From the NCBI GenBank assembly GCA_041689775.1, contig JBDNFP010000073.1:1-8011 (forward strand): a stretch of 8,011 nucleotides of DNA, written 5' to 3'. A program made the translations under genes and the position numbers. The notes under the pieces were generated by a model, which saw only the letters and a list, made by a program, of their open reading frames with translations, was not told where the DNA came from and did no database searches. The DNA comes from JBDNFP01 sp041689775 (lineage in GTDB: Bacteria > Bacteroidota > Bacteroidia > Cytophagales > Spirosomataceae). Positions within the stretch are counted from its first letter, which is position 1. The number at the start of each line of letters is the position of its first letter. Positions 6,870-8,011 of the stretch are shown piece by piece.

Positions 6870-7601
6870 TTAGTGTTTGGAGTTTTGAATCCCTTCAATA
6901 ATCGGAATAATATCGTGCAGTGAGCCAATGAGTTCAGAAGGGTGGTGCGGAGCTAATTGCTCTTTGGTGTGGGTACCGTTGGTAACGGCAAGGCTTAAAC
7001 GACAATTCGCCCCAAATCCTGATTGGATGTCCGAGGGGGTATCACCTACGTTAATAATATTTTGTGGGTTGCCTACGCCCAAAAGTAGCATAGCTTTTTG
7101 GATCATGAACGGGTGGGGACGTCCTTTCTCTACCTCATCACTAGTGATGGAAGCCTGAATAATACTGGAAGAACTTCCCACGCGTTGCTCATTAAGGCTA
7201 TCTAGCCAGCCTAATTTTTTCAGAATAATATCACATACCTTGCGGTAAAAGCCGGTAGTAAGCGCTATCTGAATGTTATTTTTGTGTAAATAGTCAAAAA
7301 GTTCTAGACAACCTTCCGTTGGGGTGAGGTCATGGGTAGAATAATGTTTTTCAAGTACTTCTGTGAATACTTTGTAGGATTTATCAACCCGCATTTGCCA
7401 TTCAGGGTGGGTAGTGCTACCCAGGATTTCTTCCCATAAAGTTTGAAAAACGAAGTATTTATGGAGCCCTTGCATGGCCAGAATTCGATCATCACTTACC
7501 GTGAGACCGGTTTTAACGGCTGCTTCGGCAAAGCAAGCCTCTACTTCATGGCGGTCGGTGACAGTGGTACCTGCCATATCTAGGGTAACTAGCTGAATCA
7601 T
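6870..7601 (-). CDS. Phosphonatase-like HAD hydrolase (TIGR03351 type)
   Basis: This 243-aa cytoplasmic HAD-superfamily enzyme resembles phosphonoacetaldehyde hydrolase (PhnX). Motif I is DMAGTTV with nucleophile Asp8; Ala10 replaces the usual second Asp, a phosphonatase hallmark. Motif II is LTTGF (114-118). The usual motif III lysine is replaced by arginine in GRPHP (Arg161), again phosphonatase-like, and motif IV is VGDTPSD (Asp187, Asp191). In the cap region MQGLHK, Lys48 sits where PhnX has the lysine that forms a Schiff base with the aldehyde. The predicted reaction is hydrolytic C-P bond cleavage of phosphonoacetaldehyde or a hydroxylated relative, giving phosphate and an aldehyde. No PhnW aminotransferase is present; the next gene is the FAD oxidase, which fits this subfamily. 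The ATG at 7601-7599 starts the protein directly at the first strand (MIQLVTLD). It is probably transcribed from the 7602-7732 gap. Confidence 0.9.
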   Translation of the reverse strand: MIQLVTLDMAGTTVTDRHEVEACFAEAAVKTGLTVSDDRILAMQGLHKYFVFQTLWEEILGSTTHPEWQMRVDKSYKVFTEVLEKHYSTHDLTPTEGCLELFDYLHKNNIQIALTTGFYRKVCDIILKKLGWLDSLNEQRVGSSSSIIQASITSDEVEKGRPHPFMIQKAMLLLGVGNPQNIINVGDTPSDIQSGFGANCRLSLAVTNGTHTKEQLAPHHPSELIGSLHDIIPIIEGIQNSKH

Positions 7602-7668
7602 AGGGATAGTGAGAAATGGAGTTGCGTTATGAATGATCGAGGAACAGGTACTTATTCAAAACAGTAGT

Positions 7669-7676
7669 CAAAAGTA
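7669..7676 (-). promoter_or_regulatory. Candidate Bacteroidota -7 promoter box for the hydrolase/oxidase operon
   Basis: The minus strand reads TACTTTTG, an exact match to the TAnnTTTG consensus of the Bacteroidota housekeeping sigma factor. It lies about 70 bp before the hydrolase start, in the only sizeable gap upstream of the operon. A matching -33 TTTG is not present about 19-20 bp further upstream, so the site would be weak or activator-dependent. An 8-bp consensus with four fixed positions after TA can occur by chance. Confidence 0.35.
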
Positions 7677-7687
7677 GACGGTTTCTG

Positions 7688-7700
7688 GTCTTTATAAGAC
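7688..7700. promoter_or_regulatory. Short palindrome at the -33 region, possible operator
   Basis: GTCTT-TAT-AAGAC is a 5-bp inverted repeat with a 3-nt centre. It begins 12 bp upstream of the candidate TACTTTTG box on the minus strand and covers the place where a -33 element would be. A regulator binding here could control the phosphonate operon. The repeat is short, and no regulator gene is intact in the window. Confidence 0.25.
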
Positions 7701-7708
7701 TCATTCCA

Positions 7709-7742
7709 CGTAAAATTACCGTTAAAGATTATCTATTTTACG
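7709..7742 (-). terminator. Weak stem-loop over the end of the endonuclease-family gene
   Basis: CGTAAAAT (7709-7716) and ATTTTACG (7735-7742) are exact inverted repeats of 8 bp with an 18-nt spacer. The right arm includes the last codons and part of the stop codon (7735-7733) of the minus-strand gene. Position fits a transcription end between that gene and the hydrolase, but the stem is AT-rich and no long U-run follows. Confidence 0.25.
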
Positions 7743-8011
7743 GTGTAGGTACCTACAATGGGGTAGTGGTCAGAGTAAGGCGTTTTATTTAAGGTTTTAA
7801 AGTCAATGAGTTGCAGTTTACTTTTATCATAGAATTGATGATCGATCCGGATAAAATAGGGTAGACGGTTGAAAGTGAATCCAAATCCTATCCCTTTTTC
7901 TTCAAATGCATTGGTAAGTAACCTATTCATACGGCCATATACGTAGCTGTATGGTGTTTCATTAAAGTCTCCACATACCAGAGTTGGGTACGGAGAACTC
8001 CCTACCCATTC
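7733..8011 (-). CDS. Endonuclease/exonuclease/phosphatase family protein, C-terminal part
   Basis: The last 92 residues of a minus-strand protein enter at the right edge and end at TAG (7735-7733). Family motifs are clear: VCGDFNET (Asp15 and Asn17 of the visible part; catalytic/metal site), RIDHQF (Asp57, His58) and SDHYPI (Asp81, His82; the His acts in phosphodiester cleavage in characterised relatives). This places it in the DNase I-like/AP-endonuclease-like fold, which includes nucleases and phosphodiester- or lipid-phosphatase enzymes. Bacteroidota members often have N-terminal membrane helices, but that part lies outside the window. An in-frame ATG at 7930-7928 is internal and comes after the GDFN motif, so it is not the start. 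The frame is intact. Specific substrate is unknown, and no functional tie to the phosphonate genes is evident, although it lies upstream in the same orientation with 131 nt between. Confidence 0.88.
   Translation of the reverse strand, partial: EWVGSSPYPTLVCGDFNETPYSYVYGRMNRLLTNAFEEKGIGFGFTFNRLPYFIRIDHQFYDKSKLQLIDFKTLNKTPYSDHYPIVGTYTVK

Overview
The window looks like a chromosome segment from a Bacteroidota bacterium, most likely order Cytophagales (Spirosoma/Dyadobacter-like). This rests on the gene families present: a SusC-like TonB-dependent receptor with an N-terminal carboxypeptidase-like domain, paired DUF4249 lipoproteins, a DUF5690 membrane protein, the absence of Shine-Dalgarno sites, and one TAnnTTTG promoter box. 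The genus is not determined.

Left part (1-4147). A minus-strand coding start (1-51) runs off the left edge. A strong stem-loop (52-92) with a T-run follows, and then a 5'-truncated DUF4249 gene (about 98-666). Downstream is a TonB-dependent receptor (714-3118) whose frame breaks once near 1514. It overlaps by 4 nt a second DUF4249 lipoprotein gene (3115-4147), whose frame breaks once at an A4 run at 3715-3718. The layout suggests two tandem receptor/lipoprotein pairs, the first cut off on the left (perhaps by an insertion sequence) and the second carrying two single-base frameshifts. All visible frame damage in protein-coding genes of known family is in this part, apart from a short LytTR-like remnant farther right.

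Right part (4237-7601). Three intact genes form a probable phosphonate-catabolism module. A 12-helix, MFS-like DUF5690 protein is on the plus strand. Facing it is a minus-strand operon of a phosphonatase-like HAD hydrolase (TIGR03351 type) followed after 14 nt by a FAD-dependent amine oxidase (TIGR03364 type). The inferred scheme is that DUF5690 moves an aminophosphonate, the oxidase deaminates it to a phosphono-aldehyde, and the hydrolase cleaves the C-P bond. Only the oxidase/hydrolase link is established knowledge for these families; the transporter role is inference.

The convergent gap (5512-5691) holds a perfect 14-bp inverted repeat and what looks like a dead fragment of a LytTR DNA-binding domain. 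The right edge (7733-8011) is the C-terminal part of an endonuclease/exonuclease/phosphatase-family protein. The gap between it and the hydrolase holds a candidate promoter box and a small palindrome. No tRNA, rRNA or CRISPR array was seen.
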